Part shown: one piece after another, positions 27,260-37,551 of the stretch
Layout of the letters: every line of letters begins with the position of its first letter
Numbering within the stretch: position 1 is the first letter of the stretch
Program-made: the position numbers and the translations under genes
Notes under the pieces: model-generated
What the model saw: the letters and a program-made list of their open reading frames with translations, nothing else
Databases searched by the model: none
What the model was told of the DNA's origin: nothing
Assembly (NCBI RefSeq): GCF_002119685.1
Contig: NZ_CP021108.1
Coordinates: 2,542,001 to 2,606,000, forward strand
DNA: 64,000 bases
From: Bordetella genomosp. 8
Lineage (GTDB): Bacteria > Pseudomonadota > Gammaproteobacteria > Burkholderiales > Burkholderiaceae_B
Reading direction: 5' to 3'

Positions 27260-29010
27260 GCGTGAAGCTCCTCGGACTGGTCATTCTGCGACTGCGCTTG
27301 CGGCGCCGCGCAGGGCAGGGTGAAGCGGAAGATCGTGCCGCCCGCGGGATTGGGATCCGCCCAGAGGCGGCCGTGGTGCGACTCGATAATGGTACGGCAG
27401 ATATTCAGTCCCATGCCCAGGCCCTGGGCCTTGGTGCTGAAAAACGGTTCGAACAGCCTTTCCGGATCGGCCAACCCATGGCCGCGGTCCACCACGGCGA
27501 CTTCGATGTGCTGTTCGTGCAGGATGACGGCGACCTTCAGTTCATCGGAATCGCTGTTCTCCATGGCTTCCAGGCCGTTCTTCAGGAGATTCAGCAGCAC
27601 CTGTTCGATCAGGATCGGATCGGCCAGCACGTCCGGCGCGTTCGACGGCACGAAACGTTCGATGCGGATGCGCCGCTTGCGGGCGTCGATTTCGGCGAAG
27701 CCGATGGCGTTGTCGACAATCCCGGCGATGGCGACGCGCTGGCGGCGCGGTTCGCTGCGCTTCACGAACTCGCGGATGCGGCTGATGATCTTGCCGGCGC
27801 GCTCGGCCTGCGCGGCCGCCTTTTCCAGCGCCGGCAGCAGCATGCGCGGATTGGTGTGGCCCGCCTTGACCAGGGCGACCGCCCCCATGCTGTAGTTGGT
27901 GATCGCGGTCAGCGGCTGATTCAGTTCGTGCGCCAGCGACGAAGCCATTTCACCCATCGTGGTCAGGCGGCTGGTGAGCTGGATCTTTTCCTGCTGGACG
28001 CGCGACGCTTCTTCGTGCTGGCGGCGTTCGGTGATGTCGCGCGCCACCTGCAGGCGCACGCGGCGGCCGTCGGTCCAGGCCAGCATGCGGTGGTGCACTT
28101 CGAACCAGCGCTGCACCGACGGCGCGAAGACTTCCACCGACTCATCCGTGAAGCGGCCACGGCGGCCCGCCAGCAGTTCGTCATGGCCGCCGGTCTGCGC
28201 GCCGAACACGCGCCGATAGGTGCGATTGGCGAACAGCAGCTCCAGGCCATCGTGGGTATCGGCCGTGACCGAGATCGCGTCGTCCAGGCCTTCCAGCACC
28301 GTCATGAAGCGCTCGTGCGCCGCCGTCAGGGCCTCGCGGATGCGCTTGGGCTCGGTGATGTCCGTCATCGACGTCATCCAACCGATCTGGTTGCCGTTGG
28401 GGTCCAGCAGTGGCGACACATACATGCGCGCCGTGAAGCGCGAGCCGTCGCGCCGCTGGGCTTCCACTTCCAGGCCGCTGCTGGGCGTCTTGCCCGACAG
28501 CAGGATGTCCAGGGTGTGCTGGTGCTGATCGTGGCGCCCGGGGACCCAATAAGGGAAGGGCGGGCTGCGGCCGATCAGGTCGGCTTCGTTCCAGCCTATC
28601 ATCCGGCAGAAGGCCGGATTGACGTAGGAGATGCGGCCTTCCATGTCGAGCACGCGCATGCCGGTGGACATGGAGTTTTCCATGGCCCGCCGGAAGCCGG
28701 TCTCGGCGATCAGGGCGGCCTCCGCATGCGAGCGGAAGCGGGTATAGCGCCACAGCATGAGCAGGCTGATGACGATCACGCAGGACAGCGCGAGCACGAT
28801 CCACAGCAGGCGCTGCTGCCGCATCTCCTGGTCTATGGTCACGAACATGACGCTGTCGTCATGGATGCGCTGCAGCCAGAAGAACACACCCATCACACAT
28901 ATATAGAGTATGAGTACGACGACGGGCGTCAGCCAATAGAGGCCGCGCCTGCGCAATCGGGCATGGTCGTGAAACGGCGTGGGTATATTCGACTTGGGGA
29001 CGCTGGCCAT
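27256..29010 (-). CDS. Membrane-bound PAS sensor histidine kinase
   Basis: A 584-residue kinase. Two transmembrane helices (about 25-46 and 69-87) flank a very short periplasmic loop, so sensing is probably in the cytoplasmic PAS domains (about 105-220 and 235-330; '[24 protein letters not shown]' region in the first). The phospho-acceptor is H361 in 'LAHELNQPL', the HisKA variant of FixL-like kinases, followed by an HATPase domain with N-box '[10 protein letters not shown]' and 'GLGMGLNI'. Paired with the FixJ-type regulator by an ATGA overlap. No haem-binding feature is obvious, so the signal is unknown. Confidence 0.93.
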   Translation of the reverse strand: MASVPKSNIPTPFHDHARLRRRGLYWLTPVVVLILYICVMGVFFWLQRIHDDSVMFVTIDQEMRQQRLLWIVLALSCVIVISLLMLWRYTRFRSHAEAALIAETGFRRAMENSMSTGMRVLDMEGRISYVNPAFCRMIGWNEADLIGRSPPFPYWVPGRHDQHQHTLDILLSGKTPSSGLEVEAQRRDGSRFTARMYVSPLLDPNGNQIGWMTSMTDITEPKRIREALTAAHERFMTVLEGLDDAISVTADTHDGLELLFANRTYRRVFGAQTGGHDELLAGRRGRFTDESVEVFAPSVQRWFEVHHRMLAWTDGRRVRLQVARDITERRQHEEASRVQQEKIQLTSRLTTMGEMASSLAHELNQPLTAITNYSMGAVALVKAGHTNPRMLLPALEKAAAQAERAGKIISRIREFVKRSEPRRQRVAIAGIVDNAIGFAEIDARKRRIRIERFVPSNAPDVLADPILIEQVLLNLLKNGLEAMENSDSDELKVAVILHEQHIEVAVVDRGHGLADPERLFEPFFSTKAQGLGMGLNICRTIIESHHGRLWADPNPAGGTIFRFTLPCAAPQAQSQNDQSEELHA

Positions 29011-29064
29011 GGCTATGTCGCGGGAACTTGAGACATTTTAGTCGCTTGTTTCGCTAGTCGAGAT

Positions 29065-29100
29065 TTTCATATTATGAAATGCCGTACCGCAACATGAAAT
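29065..29100. promoter_or_regulatory. Perfect palindrome plus half-site upstream of aceE
   Basis: TTTCATA and TATGAAA flank a single T at 29065-29079, a perfect 15-base inverted repeat. A further ATGAAAT half-site begins at 29094, exactly 20 bases after the one at 29074, i.e. on the same DNA face. It lies 27 bases upstream of the aceE -35 element and may be an operator, for example for the response regulator encoded next door. Confidence 0.5.
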
Positions 29101-29105
29101 TTCTC

Positions 29106-29135
29106 TTGCGTCACGGTAATCTTGTTTCCTAGAAT
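29106..29135 (+). promoter_or_regulatory. Sigma-70-type promoter of the pdh operon
   Basis: TTGCGT and TAGAAT are 18 bases apart, a good housekeeping promoter pattern, in the spacer between the divergent two-component genes and aceE. A leader of roughly 125 bases would follow before the aceE start. Confidence 0.6.
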
Positions 29136-29269
29136 GCGCCGCATAAGTTGCCCTGGGCTAGCGGTCTGGCGCGGAAACGCGCGGCAGGCCGGTTATCTGC
29201 GGGCGTTTTCAGTGCCCCTCGCGCCGGCACAGGCGCACGGCTACAACCCTCTCTGCTCGGAGACACACG

Positions 29270-31978
29270 ATGTCCTCTAACGCCCTGGCTGGCGCCCAAA
29301 CGGCTGCCAATGACGAAGACACCCTGGAAACCCAGGAGTGGCTCGAAGCGCTGGCGGCGGTGCTCGACCGCGAAGGTCCGGAACGCGCCCACTACCTGCT
29401 GGAACGCCTGATCGACGAGGCTCGCCGTTCGGGTGCGCATATTCCGTATTCGCCCAACACCGCTTATGTGAACACGATACCGCCGGGCCTGGAGCCCGCG
29501 CATCCGGGCAACCTGGAGCTGGAATCGCGCATCCGCGCCTACGTGCGCTGGAACGCCATGGCGATGGTTGTGCGGGCCAACCGCCACTCGCCCCCGGACG
29601 GCGGCGACCTGGGCGGCCACATCGCGTCGTTCGCCTCGCTGGCCACCATGATAGGCACCGGCCAGAATCACTTCTGGCATGCGGAAAGCGAAGACCACGG
29701 TGGCGACCTCGTGTACTTCCAGGGCCACTCGTCGCCCGGCGTGTACGCGCGCGCCTTCCTGGAAGGCCGGCTGACCGAAGAACAATTGAACCATTTCCGC
29801 CAGGAAGTGGACGGCAAGGGCCTGTCGTCGTATCCGCATCCCAAGCTGATGCCGGAATTCTGGCAGTTCCCGACGGTGTCGATGGGCCTGGGCCCCATCA
29901 CCGCCATCTACCAGGCGCGTTTCCTGAAGTACCTGCACGCGCGCGGCCTGGCCAACACCGCCAACCGCAAGGTCTGGGTCTTCTGCGGCGACGGTGAAAT
30001 GGACGAACCGGAATCGCTGGGCGCGATCGCCCTGGCGGCCCGCGAAAAGCTGGACAACCTGATCTTCGTCATCAACTGCAACCTGCAGCGCCTGGACGGT
30101 CCGGTGCGCGGCAACGGCAAGATCATCCAGGAACTGGAAGGCGATTTCCGCGGCAGCGGCTGGAACGTCATCAAGCTGATCTGGGGCGGCTATTGGGATC
30201 CGCTGCTGGCGCATGACAAGGAAGGCATCCTGCGCCGCGTGATGGAAGAAACCGTCGACGGCGAATACCAGGCCTACAAGGCCAACGACGGCAAGTTCGT
30301 GCGCGAGAAGTTCTTCGGCAAGCACCCCAAGCTGCTGGAGATGGTCGCCCGCATGAGCGACGAAGACGTGTGGCGCCTGAATCGTGGCGGCCATGATCCG
30401 CACAAGGTGTACGCGGCGTTCGAGTCGGCCTCCAACCACAAGGGCCAGCCCACGGTCATCCTGGCCAAGACCATCAAGGGCTACGGGATGGGCCAGGTCG
30501 GCCAGGCCAAGAACCCCACCCACCAGCAGAAGAAGCTGGACGTCGCGGCGGTGCGCGAGTTCCGCGACCGCTTCGGCATTCCCATCCCCGACGACAAGCT
30601 GGAAGAACTGCCGTTCTTCAAGCCCGCCGAGGATTCGCCGGAAATGAAGTACCTGCACGAACGCCGCAAGGCGCTGGGCGGCTATCTGCCCAAGCGCCGG
30701 GTCAAGGCCGACGAGCAACTGAAGGCGCCCAAGCTGGAAGCCTTCAAGCCGGTGCTGGAGCCCACTGGCGAAGGCCGTGAGATCTCCACCACACAGGCCT
30801 TCGTGCGTTCGCTGAACCAGATCCTGCGCGACAAGGAACTGGCGCCGCGCGTCGTGCCCATCCTGGCCGACGAATCGCGCACCTTCGGCATGGAAGGCCT
30901 GTTCCGCCAGATCGGTATCTATGCGCCGGAAGGGCAGAAGTACATCCCGGTCGATAAGGACCAGGTGATGTACTACAAGGAAGCGGCCGACGGCCAGCTG
31001 CTGCAGGAAGGCATCAACGAAGCGGGCGCGATGAGCTCCTGGATCGCCGCGGCGACGTCGTACTCGACGAACAACCGCGTCATGATCCCGTTCTACGTGT
31101 ACTACTCGATGTTCGGTTTCCAGCGCATCGGCGACCTGGCCTGGCTGGCCGGCGACATGCAGGCGCGCGGCTTCCTGATCGGCGGCACCGCGGGCCGCAC
31201 CACGCTGAACGGCGAAGGCCTGCAGCACGAGGACGGCCACAGCCACCTGATGGCGGCCACCATCCCGAACTGCCTGCCCTACGACCCGACGTACGCGCAT
31301 GAAGTGGCGGTCATCATCCAGGACGGCCTGCGCCGCATGGTCGAGAACCAGGAAAACGTCTATTACTACCTGACCGTGATGAACGAGAACTACCCGCACC
31401 CGGGCTTGAAGCCGGGTGACGAGGAAGGCATCGTGCGCGGCATGTACAAGCTGAAGACGGTGGGCAAGGGCAAGCAGCGTGTGCAACTGATGGGCTCCGG
31501 CACCATCCTGCGCGAAGTCGAGGCCGCCGCCGACCTGCTGGACAAGGACTGGGGTGTTGCGGCCGACATCTGGAGCGTGACCAGCTTCACGCTGCTGCGT
31601 CGCGAAGGCCAGGACGTCGATCGCCACAACATGCTGCATCCGGCGGAAAAGAAGCCGAAGGTGGCCTATGTCACCGAGCAACTGGCGAAGACGGAAGGCC
31701 CGATCATCGCGTCGACCGACTATATGAAGCTGTACGCCGACCAGATCCGCCCGTTCGTCCCGAAGGGCCGCGAATACCGCGTGCTGGGCACGGATGGATT
31801 CGGCCGTTCCGATTTCCGCTACAAGCTGCGCGAGCATTTCGAGGTGGATCGCCACTTCGTGGCCGTCGCTGCCTTGAAGGCGCTTGCGGACGAAGGCGCC
31901 ATTCCGGCTTCCAAGGTGGCCGAGGCCATCAAGAAGTACGGCATCAACCCCGAAAAAGCCAACCCGCAATACGCCTGA
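29270..31978 (+). CDS. aceE: Pyruvate dehydrogenase E1 component (homodimeric)
   Basis: A 902-residue single-chain E1 of the gammaproteobacterial/betaproteobacterial type, about the usual size. It decarboxylates pyruvate with thiamine diphosphate and acetylates the lipoyl groups of AceF. The ThDP/Mg motif starts at 'GDGEMDEPES' (near residue 242) and ends at 'NCNLQRLDGPVRGN'. The pyrimidine-domain region contains 'GISEAGAMSSW'-like 'EGINEAGAMSSWIAAATSYS'. GGAGACACACG precedes the ATG. First gene of aceE-aceF-lpdA. Confidence 0.97.
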   Translation: MSSNALAGAQTAANDEDTLETQEWLEALAAVLDREGPERAHYLLERLIDEARRSGAHIPYSPNTAYVNTIPPGLEPAHPGNLELESRIRAYVRWNAMAMVVRANRHSPPDGGDLGGHIASFASLATMIGTGQNHFWHAESEDHGGDLVYFQGHSSPGVYARAFLEGRLTEEQLNHFRQEVDGKGLSSYPHPKLMPEFWQFPTVSMGLGPITAIYQARFLKYLHARGLANTANRKVWVFCGDGEMDEPESLGAIALAAREKLDNLIFVINCNLQRLDGPVRGNGKIIQELEGDFRGSGWNVIKLIWGGYWDPLLAHDKEGILRRVMEETVDGEYQAYKANDGKFVREKFFGKHPKLLEMVARMSDEDVWRLNRGGHDPHKVYAAFESASNHKGQPTVILAKTIKGYGMGQVGQAKNPTHQQKKLDVAAVREFRDRFGIPIPDDKLEELPFFKPAEDSPEMKYLHERRKALGGYLPKRRVKADEQLKAPKLEAFKPVLEPTGEGREISTTQAFVRSLNQILRDKELAPRVVPILADESRTFGMEGLFRQIGIYAPEGQKYIPVDKDQVMYYKEAADGQLLQEGINEAGAMSSWIAAATSYSTNNRVMIPFYVYYSMFGFQRIGDLAWLAGDMQARGFLIGGTAGRTTLNGEGLQHEDGHSHLMAATIPNCLPYDPTYAHEVAVIIQDGLRRMVENQENVYYYLTVMNENYPHPGLKPGDEEGIVRGMYKLKTVGKGKQRVQLMGSGTILREVEAAADLLDKDWGVAADIWSVTSFTLLRREGQDVDRHNMLHPAEKKPKVAYVTEQLAKTEGPIIASTDYMKLYADQIRPFVPKGREYRVLGTDGFGRSDFRYKLREHFEVDRHFVAVAALKALADEGAIPASKVAEAIKKYGINPEKANPQYA

Positions 31979-31990
31979 GGCCCGAACGAC

Positions 31991-32194
31991 ATGAGCAATA
32001 CGGTGGAAATCAAGGTACCTGACATCGGCGACTTCAAGGAAGTCGAAGTCATCGAAGTACTGGTGGCGGCCGGCGACACGATCAAGGCCGAACAGAGCCT
32101 GATCACGGTGGAGTCGGACAAGGCTTCCATGGAGATCCCGGCGTCCGAAGGCGGCGTGGTCAAGTCGGTGAAGGTCAAGGTCGGCGACAAGGTG
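31991..32194 (+). repeat. Direct repeat, copy 1 (lipoyl domain of aceF)
   Basis: These 204 bases match 33683-33886 with seven mismatches by my reading, all silent, so the first 68 residues of AceF and LpdA are identical. Confidence 0.9.
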
Positions 32195-33670
32195 GCAATG
32201 GGTACCGTCGTCCTGGAACTGGAAGCGGGCGGTGCGTCCGAAGCCGCCGCGGCCGCGCCGGCCAAGGCCGAGGCGAAGGCGGAAGCCAAACCGGAAGCCG
32301 CGCCGCAGGCTCAGGCGCCCGCGCAGGCCGCCGCGCCCGCGCAAGGCGGTGGCCAGCAGGTCATCGAAGTGCCCGATATCGGCGATTTCAAGGAAGTCGA
32401 GGTTATCGAAGTGATGGTCGCGGTCGGCGACACCATCAAGGCTGAACAGAGCCTGATCACGGTGGAGTCGGACAAGGCCTCGATGGAAATTCCGTCGTCG
32501 CAGGGCGGCGTGGTCAAGGAAATACGCGTCAAGGTCGGCGACAAGGTCTCCAAGGGCACGCCGGTGGTGGTGGTGGAAGGCGGCGAAGCGCCCGCGGCAC
32601 AGGCCGCCGCTCCGGCCCAGGCTCCGGCCGCCGCGCCGGCGCAGGCGTCCGCGCCCGCCGCCGCGCCTTCCGGCGCCGCGTCGTCGGCGCCTGCCGCCGG
32701 CCGTGCCGCTCCGGCGGCGGCGCTGCCCGAAGCCGAACTCAAGCCCGGCCAGCTGCCGCATGCCTCGCCTTCGGTGCGCAAGTTCGCGCGCGAACTGGGC
32801 GTGGACCTGACGCGCGTGCAGGGCAGTGGCCAGAAGGGCCGCATCACGCAGGACGACGTACGTGGCTTCGTCAAGCAGGCCCTGGCCGGCGGCGCACCCG
32901 CCGCGGCTGGCGCGGCTGCCGGCGGCAATGTCGGCGGCTTGAACGTGCTGGCCTGGCCGCAGGTGGACTTCAGCAAGTTCGGTCCGATCGAAGCCAAGCC
33001 CTTGTCGCGCATCAAGAAGATTTCCGGCGCGAACCTGCACCGCAACTGGGTCATGATCCCGCACGTCACCAACAACGACGAAGCGGACATCACCGACCTG
33101 GAAGCGCTGCGCGTCACGCTGAACAAGGAGAACGAGAAGTCCGGCATCAAGGTCACCATGCTCGCCTTCCTGATCAAGGCGGTGGTCGCGGCGCTGAAGA
33201 AATTCCCGGAGTTCAATGCCTCGCTGGATGGCGACAACCTGGTGCTGAAGCAGTACTACCACATCGGTTTCGCCGCCGATACGCCCAACGGGCTCGTGGT
33301 GCCGGTGATCCGCGACGCCGACAAGAAAGGCATCCTGGACCTGGCCAAGGAAAGCTCGGACATGGCCAAGAAGGCGCGCGACGGCAAGCTGTCGCCCGCG
33401 GAAATGCAGGGCGGCTGCTTCTCGATCTCGTCGCTGGGCGGCATCGGCGGCACGCACTTCACGCCCATCATCAACGCCCCCGAAGTGGCCATCCTGGGCG
33501 TGTCGCGCTCGGAATTCAAGCCGGTATGGGACGGCAAGCAGTTCGTGCCGCGCCTGAAGCTGCCGCTGTCGCTGTCCTATGACCATCGCGTCATCGACGG
33601 CGCCGCCGCGGCCCGCTTCAATGCCTATCTGACCGCCTTGCTGGCCGACTTCCGCCGCATCGCGCTGTAA
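31991..33670 (+). CDS. aceF: Dihydrolipoamide acetyltransferase, two lipoyl domains
   Basis: A 559-residue E2 core protein. Lipoyl domains are at about 1-75 (K44 in 'SDKAS') and 120-195 (K162 in the same motif), each followed by an Ala/Pro linker. The E1/E3-binding domain is at about 257-292 ('[14 protein letters not shown]'). The catalytic domain ends with '[15 protein letters not shown]' carrying the active His and Asp. It begins 12 bases after aceE. The first lipoyl domain is almost identical in DNA to the start of lpdA. Confidence 0.96.
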   Translation: MSNTVEIKVPDIGDFKEVEVIEVLVAAGDTIKAEQSLITVESDKASMEIPASEGGVVKSVKVKVGDKVAMGTVVLELEAGGASEAAAAAPAKAEAKAEAKPEAAPQAQAPAQAAAPAQGGGQQVIEVPDIGDFKEVEVIEVMVAVGDTIKAEQSLITVESDKASMEIPSSQGGVVKEIRVKVGDKVSKGTPVVVVEGGEAPAAQAAAPAQAPAAAPAQASAPAAAPSGAASSAPAAGRAAPAAALPEAELKPGQLPHASPSVRKFARELGVDLTRVQGSGQKGRITQDDVRGFVKQALAGGAPAAAGAAAGGNVGGLNVLAWPQVDFSKFGPIEAKPLSRIKKISGANLHRNWVMIPHVTNNDEADITDLEALRVTLNKENEKSGIKVTMLAFLIKAVVAALKKFPEFNASLDGDNLVLKQYYHIGFAADTPNGLVVPVIRDADKKGILDLAKESSDMAKKARDGKLSPAEMQGGCFSISSLGGIGGTHFTPIINAPEVAILGVSRSEFKPVWDGKQFVPRLKLPLSLSYDHRVIDGAAAARFNAYLTALLADFRRIAL

Positions 33671-33682
33671 TCGGGGATCGAT

Positions 33683-33886
33683 ATGAGCAATACGGTGGAA
33701 ATCAAGGTACCCGACATCGGCGACTTCAAGGAAGTGGAAGTCATCGAAGTGCTGGTGGCCGCTGGCGACACGATCAAGGCCGAACAGAGCCTGATCACGG
33801 TGGAGTCGGACAAGGCTTCCATGGAGATCCCGGCGTCGGAAGGCGGCGTGGTCAAGTCGGTGAAGGTCAAGGTTGGCGACAAGGTG
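33683..33886 (+). repeat. Direct repeat, copy 2 (lipoyl domain of lpdA)
   Basis: Second copy of the lipoyl-domain repeat; the copies begin 1692 bases apart. Recombination between them would remove aceF. Confidence 0.9.
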
Positions 33887-35545
33887 TCCATGGGCACGGC
33901 CATACTGGAAGTGGAGCCCGCCGCGGGCGGCGCCGCGCAGCCCGAAGCGTCAGCGGAAGCGGGCAAGGGCGCTGGTTCGTCTTCGGACGGACAGAAGAGC
34001 GCGCCCGTTCAATCAGGCAGCGCGGCCGGCTCGCAGGCCATCGGCTCGCCCGCCGCCGACAAGTCGCCGCCGCCTCCGCCCGCGGCGGGCGCCGCCGCTG
34101 CTCCGGCTGCGGCAAGCTACTCCGGCAATGTCGATATCGAATGCGACATGCTGGTCCTGGGCGCGGGACCTGGCGGCTATTCCGCCGCCTTCCGCGCCGC
34201 CGACCTGGGCATGAAAACCGTGCTGGTCGAGCGCTACTCGACCCTGGGCGGCGTCTGCCTGAACGTCGGCTGCATCCCGTCCAAGGCCTTGCTGCACGTC
34301 GCGGCGGTCATGGAGGAAGCCAAGGCGCTGGCCGACCACGGCATCACCTTCGGCGAGCCCAAGATCGACCTGGACAAGCTGCGCAGCTTCAAGGACAGCG
34401 TGGTCGGCAAGCTGACCGGCGGACTGGCCGGCATGGCCAAGATGCGCAAGGTCACGGTGGTGACGGGCGTGGGCGAGTTCGCCGATCCCAACCACATGAC
34501 GGTCAAGGGCGCCGACGGCAAGACGCAGACGGTGCGCTTCAAGAACGCGATCATCGCGGCCGGCAGCCAGGCGGTGCGCCTGCCCTTCATGCCCGATGAC
34601 GAGCGCGTGGTGGATTCCACCGGCGCGCTGCTGTTGCGCAGCATCCCCAAGAAGATGCTGATCGTCGGCGGCGGGATCATCGGCCTGGAAATGGGCACGG
34701 TGTACTCCACGCTGGGCGCGCGCCTGGACGTGGTCGAAATGCTGGACGGCCTGATGCAGGGCGCCGACCGCGACATGGTCAAGGTGTGGCAGAAGATGAA
34801 CGCGCCGCGCTTCGACAACATCATGCTCAAGACGAAGACCGTGGCCGCCGAAGCCCGCAAGGACGGCATTTACGTCACCTTCGAAGGCGAAGGCGCGCCC
34901 AAGGAACCGCAGCGCTACGACCTGGTGCTGCAGGCGGTGGGCCGTTCGCCCAACGGCAAGAAGATCGGCGCCGACAGGGCCGGTATCGCGGTCACCGACC
35001 GCGGCTACATCCCGGTGGACAAGCAGATGCGGACCAACGTGCCGCACATCTACGCCATCGGCGACATCGTCGGCAATCCGATGCTGGCGCACAAGGCCGT
35101 GCATGAAGGCCACGTGGCGGCGGAAGCAGCGTCGGGCGAGAAGTCCTTCTTCGACGCGCGGGTGATCCCGGCCGTGGCCTACACGGATCCGGAAGTCGCC
35201 TGGGTCGGGCTGACGGAAGACGAAGCCAAGAAGCAGGGCATCAAGATCGAGAAGGGCGTGTTCCCCTGGGCCGCCTCCGGCCGCGCCATCGCCAATGGCC
35301 GCGACGAAGGCTTCACCAAGCTGATCTTCGACGCCGAGAACCACCGCATCCTGGGTGGCGGCATCGTCGGCACCCACGCGGGTGACCTGATCAGCGAACT
35401 GGCCCTGGCCGTGGAGATGGGCGCGGACGTCGTCGACATCGCCAAGACCATCCACCCGCATCCCACGCTGGGTGAGTCGGTGGGGATGGCGGCGGAAGTG
35501 GCGGAAGGGGTCTGCACGGACCTGCCGCCGACGCGCAAGAAGTAA
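33683..35545 (+). CDS. lpdA: Dihydrolipoamide dehydrogenase with N-terminal lipoyl domain
   Basis: A 620-residue E3. Residues 1-75 are a lipoyl domain (K44), then a linker of about 70 residues rich in Ala, Ser and Pro, then the flavoprotein. FAD site '[15 protein letters not shown]', redox pair in '[13 protein letters not shown]', NAD site '[10 protein letters not shown]', and the C-terminal acid-base pair in 'HPHPTLGES' are all present. The fused lipoyl domain is a known feature of E3 in Bordetella, Ralstonia and relatives. Last gene of the pdh operon. Confidence 0.96.
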   Translation: MSNTVEIKVPDIGDFKEVEVIEVLVAAGDTIKAEQSLITVESDKASMEIPASEGGVVKSVKVKVGDKVSMGTAILEVEPAAGGAAQPEASAEAGKGAGSSSDGQKSAPVQSGSAAGSQAIGSPAADKSPPPPPAAGAAAAPAAASYSGNVDIECDMLVLGAGPGGYSAAFRAADLGMKTVLVERYSTLGGVCLNVGCIPSKALLHVAAVMEEAKALADHGITFGEPKIDLDKLRSFKDSVVGKLTGGLAGMAKMRKVTVVTGVGEFADPNHMTVKGADGKTQTVRFKNAIIAAGSQAVRLPFMPDDERVVDSTGALLLRSIPKKMLIVGGGIIGLEMGTVYSTLGARLDVVEMLDGLMQGADRDMVKVWQKMNAPRFDNIMLKTKTVAAEARKDGIYVTFEGEGAPKEPQRYDLVLQAVGRSPNGKKIGADRAGIAVTDRGYIPVDKQMRTNVPHIYAIGDIVGNPMLAHKAVHEGHVAAEAASGEKSFFDARVIPAVAYTDPEVAWVGLTEDEAKKQGIKIEKGVFPWAASGRAIANGRDEGFTKLIFDAENHRILGGGIVGTHAGDLISELALAVEMGADVVDIAKTIHPHPTLGESVGMAAEVAEGVCTDLPPTRKK

Positions 35546-35552
35546 GGCGGAC

Positions 35553-35604
35553 GCGCCCGCGCTCGCGGGCGCCGCCAGCCCGCGCCCCGGCCTGCCGGGG
35601 CGCG
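35553..35604. terminator. Two strong hairpins between convergent operons
   Basis: GCGCCCGCG/CGCGGGCGC with a two-base loop (35553-35572) and CGCGCCCCGG/CCGGGGCGCG with a four-base loop (35581-35604) fill the gap between lpdA and the leftward sugar operon. Neither has a T-run, so they may act as bidirectional barriers. Confidence 0.6.
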
Positions 35605-35608
35605 CGGC

Positions 35609-36373
35609 TTACACCCGCTTCAGCCAGGCGCCCGGCCAGTGCGTGATGTTCTGGTCGAGCGCGCTTTCGTTGAACGGCCAGGAAGGCGTGGCCACCTTGA
35701 ATTCCGGATGTTTCTTCGCGAAGTCGCGCGCGGCGTCCGTCGGATTGTCCGTGGTCCAGGTGGCCGTGCCGCGCGGTACGTCCGCCAGGTCGTACATGAT
35801 GCCGTCCGTCGCCACGATGTACGACCCTGGCGTGACCAGTCCGGAGTACAGCTCCAGTTCCTGCAGCACGTGGTCGTAGGTGTGGTTGGAATCCAGGATG
35901 ACCAGCACCTTTTCGCCGGGCTTCACCAGCGATTCGACGTGGCGCACGGTTTCCGGCGCGGTCGAGCTGCCTTCCACTAGGGTGATGTACGGCATCAGGG
36001 GATGCGCCTCGATGGCCGCGCGGTTGTGCGGGCGGATCTCGATATCGATCCCGACGATGCGGCCGCGTCCCATCGCCTTGCACAGGGATGCGTAGAAAAC
36101 CAGCGAACCGCCGTGGGCCACGCCGGTCTCGATGATCACGTCCGGCTGCAGTTGGGTGATGACTTCCTGCATCCGCACCATGTCTTCCGGCAGCTGGATC
36201 ACGGGACGACCCATCCAGCTGAAGGTGTAGTGGTATTTCTGGTCCCAGCCCACCCGGACCCATTGGCGCGAGATGGCTTCGAAGGCTTCCTTCGAATACA
36301 GGTCCAGGGAGCGCGTTTCCTTGCCCTCGGTGAGGGTCAGCAGCTTCGCATCGGTATCTATCAGCAGCTTCAT
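35609..36373 (-). CDS. CmcI-type (cephalosporin hydroxylase family) putative sugar methyltransferase
   Basis: A 254-residue protein of the Pfam 'cephalosporin hydroxylase' family, which has a SAM-dependent methyltransferase fold and includes sugar O-methyltransferases. The SAM-site segment is 'IIETGVAHGGSLVFYASL' (about 89-106), followed by 'IVGIDIEIRPHN' and 'ILDSNHTYDHVL' with likely metal-binding acidic and His residues. Its ATG overlaps the stop of the C-methyltransferase gene (ATGA). As the last gene of the CDP-sugar operon it probably methylates the finished sugar; that is inference. Confidence 0.75.
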   Translation of the reverse strand: MKLLIDTDAKLLTLTEGKETRSLDLYSKEAFEAISRQWVRVGWDQKYHYTFSWMGRPVIQLPEDMVRMQEVITQLQPDVIIETGVAHGGSLVFYASLCKAMGRGRIVGIDIEIRPHNRAAIEAHPLMPYITLVEGSSTAPETVRHVESLVKPGEKVLVILDSNHTYDHVLQELELYSGLVTPGSYIVATDGIMYDLADVPRGTATWTTDNPTDAARDFAKKHPEFKVATPSWPFNESALDQNITHWPGAWLKRV

Positions 36374-37551
36374 TGTTTGCTCCAGTCCGCGAGATCCATC
36401 CGGATATTCTGTTCCGCGAGGATTTTCAGATTTTCACTTCTGTAGTTGGGGTTCATGAGGACGGCCATTTCCACGCCTCGCCGCGCGGCCTGCGCGGGGC
36501 TGACGATAGGATGGCCGGTGCCGGGTACGAAGCGACCCTGCTTGTTGGGGTTGAGGTCGATGACGCAATCGATGCGCGTGCCGTCCGGGTCCAGCAGATT
36601 GGCCAGCGTCACGCCTTTGGCACCGGCGCCCCAGACGGCGATCTTCTTGCGGCCGCAGGCATCGTCCAGCTGCGCCTTCAAATGCCCGATGAGCCGCGCT
36701 TCGGCGTCGGCGTACGCCTGGGTCAGCGCGACCAGTTCCGCGGCATCGGCCGGCGGAACCGCTCCGGTGGCCGGTTCCGTCGGCGTGGCTTCGACCCACA
36801 GGTATTGTTCGCCGAAGATGTAATGCACGTCCTCGACGCGGAAGCCGGTGCGCTGGAATGCGGCGCGGATGGACGTCGCGGAGAACAGCGAGCAATGTTC
36901 GTAGAAGAAGTCCCAGATCACCTGCCCGCGCAGTATCCATTCGACGGCGGGGGTTTCGAAGAACACGCGCGCATTGCGTGCCTGGGACAAGGCGGCCCTG
37001 ACCGAATGCAGCAAATCCAGCGGCGTCTGTATATGCTCGATCACGTGGCGGCAGATGACGACATCGGCGGGTACGGCCGCGCAGGAGGCGTCGTAGTACG
37101 ACTTGCGGAACGACAACCGGCCGTCCAGCTCCGTTTCCGGGCCGATATAGCTCGGATCGAACCCTATGCCGCGGTTGCCGGCGCCGGCGTCGCCGACCAG
37201 CTTGCGCAGGAATTCGCCCTTGCCGCAGCCGACTTCGACGATCGTGCAGTCGCGCACCTGCCTGTCGCGCACCAGCATCCCGGCCAGGCCATCCAGATAC
37301 GCGTCGAAATGCGCGGAATGCGATTGCGCATTGTCATAGCTCTGTCCATACGACAGCCTGGCGGGGTCGAAACTGCGATTGAAGACGAATCCGCAGGAAG
37401 GGCAGGCGGCCATGTCCAGGCGGCCCCGCGCGATGCGACGCGCTTCCTCGGCGGTCTCGTAGACCAGATGCTGGTGGCACGGCACGTCCGGACGGCTGAC
37501 GAAAGGCGGGGAAGCCGGCGTGCCGCAGAGCGGGCAGGTCGCTATATGCAT
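36370..37551 (-). CDS. NDP-sugar C-methyltransferase (NovU/TylCIII type)
   Basis: A 393-residue three-part protein. The N-terminal zinc-binding module has 'CPLCG' and 'CPSCGFVFN'; the SAM domain has 'IVEVGCGKGEFLRKL' (about 100-114) and 'CRHVIEHIQTPLDLL'; the C-terminal domain has a Rossmann-like 'KIAVWGAGAKGVTLANLL' stretch near residue 292. This architecture is that of C-3 methyltransferases acting on 4-keto-6-deoxysugars. The start at 37551 lies inside the preceding gene (10-base overlap); a longer frame would overlap it much more. Implies a branched-chain sugar. Confidence 0.85.
   Translation of the reverse strand: MHIATCPLCGTPASPPFVSRPDVPCHQHLVYETAEEARRIARGRLDMAACPSCGFVFNRSFDPARLSYGQSYDNAQSHSAHFDAYLDGLAGMLVRDRQVRDCTIVEVGCGKGEFLRKLVGDAGAGNRGIGFDPSYIGPETELDGRLSFRKSYYDASCAAVPADVVICRHVIEHIQTPLDLLHSVRAALSQARNARVFFETPAVEWILRGQVIWDFFYEHCSLFSATSIRAAFQRTGFRVEDVHYIFGEQYLWVEATPTEPATGAVPPADAAELVALTQAYADAEARLIGHLKAQLDDACGRKKIAVWGAGAKGVTLANLLDPDGTRIDCVIDLNPNKQGRFVPGTGHPIVSPAQAARRGVEMAVLMNPNYRSENLKILAEQNIRMDLADWSKQ

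Noticed and set aside
29129..33586. A 1485-codon antisense frame across aceE and aceF
   Set aside because: It mirrors the codon bias of the pdh genes and has no recognisable protein feature.
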